From Bacteroidales bacterium (GTDB lineage: Bacteria > Bacteroidota > Bacteroidia > Bacteroidales > SMBSF39): a DNA stretch of 6,220 bases. Below the pieces are notes generated by a model. It was not told the DNA's origin, ran no database searches, and saw only the letters and a list, made by a program, of their open reading frames with translations. Below are positions 5,781 to 6,220 of the stretch, in pieces (position 1 is the stretch's first letter; each line of letters starts with the position of its first letter). The position numbers and the translations under genes were made by a program. The stretch is from positions 1 through 6,220 of the forward strand of contig JAIOSH010000351.1 in NCBI GenBank assembly GCA_021107685.1. Reading direction: 5' to 3'.

Positions 5781-5981
5781 TTACTCATTTTCAACTTTTT
5801 CTTCTTCTTCGCCAACCTCAACGGTTAGTGAGTCAGGAGTTGTAACTTCTTCTTCAATCACAGTTTCTTCCACAACTACTGCTTCTTCCTGAGTTTCTTC
5901 ATCGGCTTTTTCTGTACCGGGGCTACATGAAAAGAATGAAATCATTCCTCCAATAACTAATAATGTTAATAGTCTTTTCAT
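5781..5981 (-). CDS. small Glu-rich lipoprotein
   Basis: This 66-residue protein has an N-terminal signal peptide (MKRLLTLLVIGGMISFFSC) with Cys19 as the likely lipidated residue after Ser18. The preceding FFS is looser than the classic lipobox, as is common in Bacteroidota. The mature part is low-complexity and very acidic, with 17 glutamates in the 47 residues after Cys19 and no predicted fold. The Ser-Pro-Gly right after Cys offers no clear surface-export signal. No family is recognised. The ATG at 5981 has no Shine-Dalgarno but sits about 40 bases downstream of a perfect TAnnTTTG box. A strong terminator follows at once, so the gene is probably transcribed alone. Similar short acidic lipoproteins are common in this phylum and mostly uncharacterised. 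Confidence 0.75.
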   Translation of the reverse strand: MKRLLTLLVIGGMISFFSCSPGTEKADEETQEEAVVVEETVIEEEVTTPDSLTVEVGEEEEKVENE

Positions 5982-6022
5982 TTGTAATAGATATTAATAA
6001 ATTAATAATACGGATATTTTTG

Positions 6023-6053
6023 CAAATATATAACTTTTTTATGAATTTTCATA
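6023..6053 (-). promoter_or_regulatory. lipoprotein gene promoter, Bacteroidota type
   Basis: The minus strand has TATATTTG (6023-6030), a perfect -7 element. Exactly 19 bases upstream lies TATG (6050-6053), one mismatch from the -33 TTTG. Transcription would start near 6017, giving a leader of about 35 bases. Confidence 0.55.
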
Positions 6054-6054
6054 A
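6039..6054. promoter_or_regulatory. 16-bp palindrome, possible operator
   Basis: TTATGAATTTTCATAA has seven perfect pairs around a 2-bp centre. It lies between and overlaps the promoter elements of the lipoprotein gene, where a repressor would block RNA polymerase. In DNA this AT-rich a palindrome of this size can arise by chance, and no regulator is encoded nearby. Confidence 0.3.
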
Positions 6055-6096
6055 CTTAATGTTATTATTTTAAAAAAATTCAACACATAATTTAGG

Positions 6097-6219
6097 CTAA
6101 ATAATATTTTGAGGTGCTGGGGTATATAATAATTTGATTACTTTTATAGCATCTTCTTTAAGTTTTGTTTTCTTTCGATTGGAAAAGATAAAAAGAAGTT
6201 CACACAATCCGCAGAGCGG
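6097..6219 (-). CDS. possible 3' end of a minus-strand gene (partial, weak)
   Basis: One minus frame is open from the window edge for 40 codons to TAG at 6097-6099. It includes NRKKTKLKEDAIKVIKLLY, a plausible amphipathic helix, and ends TPAPQNII. A second minus frame is also open for about 24 codons, so the signal is not unique. No family is recognised and the start is outside the window. It would lie upstream of, and on the same strand as, the lipoprotein gene, 115 bp away. Confidence 0.25.
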   Translation of the reverse strand, partial: PLCGLCELLFIFSNRKKTKLKEDAIKVIKLLYTPAPQNII

Positions 6220-6220
6220 A

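Noticed and set aside
5636..5821. 61-codon lysine-rich minus-strand frame
   Set aside because: It spans the perfect terminator and the citDE promoter. Its poly-Lys end is just the A run plus Shine-Dalgarno of citDE.
6208..6220. GC-rich hairpin TCCGC-AGA-GCGGA at the window edge
   Set aside because: Five pairs at the very end with no visible T tract or context; function cannot be judged without the next bases.

Overview
The window looks like chromosomal DNA of a low-GC member of the Bacteroidota, probably an anaerobic or facultative, Bacteroidales-like lineage. Three things point there. Most starts lack a Shine-Dalgarno sequence and follow A-rich leaders. Several starts are preceded by the Bacteroidota promoter element TAnnTTTG, in one case with TTTG exactly 19 nt upstream. 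The gene families (VapB-type DUF2281, DUF2809, Ser/His rhomboid, citrate lyase) also fit. No species can be assigned.

Left part (1-1199): positions 1-63 read as the last 20 codons of a + strand gene, possibly a beta-barrel protein. Facing it is a minus-strand gene for a small secreted or outer-membrane barrel-like protein (653-149). Its reading frame is broken inside a TATATA tract; restoring one TA unit joins a signal peptide to the barrel-like part. The 546-bp gap after it (654-1199) is AT-rich and holds a 26-bp-arm palindrome plus a pair of inverted repeat copies whose 8-bp core is flipped.

Middle (1200-2385): an intact rhomboid protease (minus) diverges from a DUF2809 membrane protein (plus) that has no ATG anywhere in its frame. 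The DUF2809 gene overlaps the 3' end of citF tail to tail by 11 bp.

Right-centre (2375-5763): a minus-strand citrate lyase locus. A well-formed promoter drives a CitD-CitE fusion (acyl carrier plus citryl lyase). CitF, the citrate CoA-transferase, lies downstream. Together they cover all three structural functions of citrate lyase (citrate to acetate plus oxaloacetate). The genes for prosthetic-group synthesis and acetylation (citC, citG, citX) are not in the window. Between citDE and citF sits a toxin-antitoxin remnant: a complete VapB/DUF2281-type antitoxin with its own promoter box, overlapping the first 20 codons of a PIN-domain vapC that ends abruptly 9 bp before citF. This orphan antitoxin inside a metabolic operon is the most striking feature here.

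Right end (5724-6220): a small Glu-rich lipoprotein gene with its own promoter and a strong 16-bp-stem terminator that insulates it from citDE. The last 120 bases may hold the 3' end of another minus-strand gene, weakly supported. I did not find a clear multi-gene novel defence or other undescribed system.
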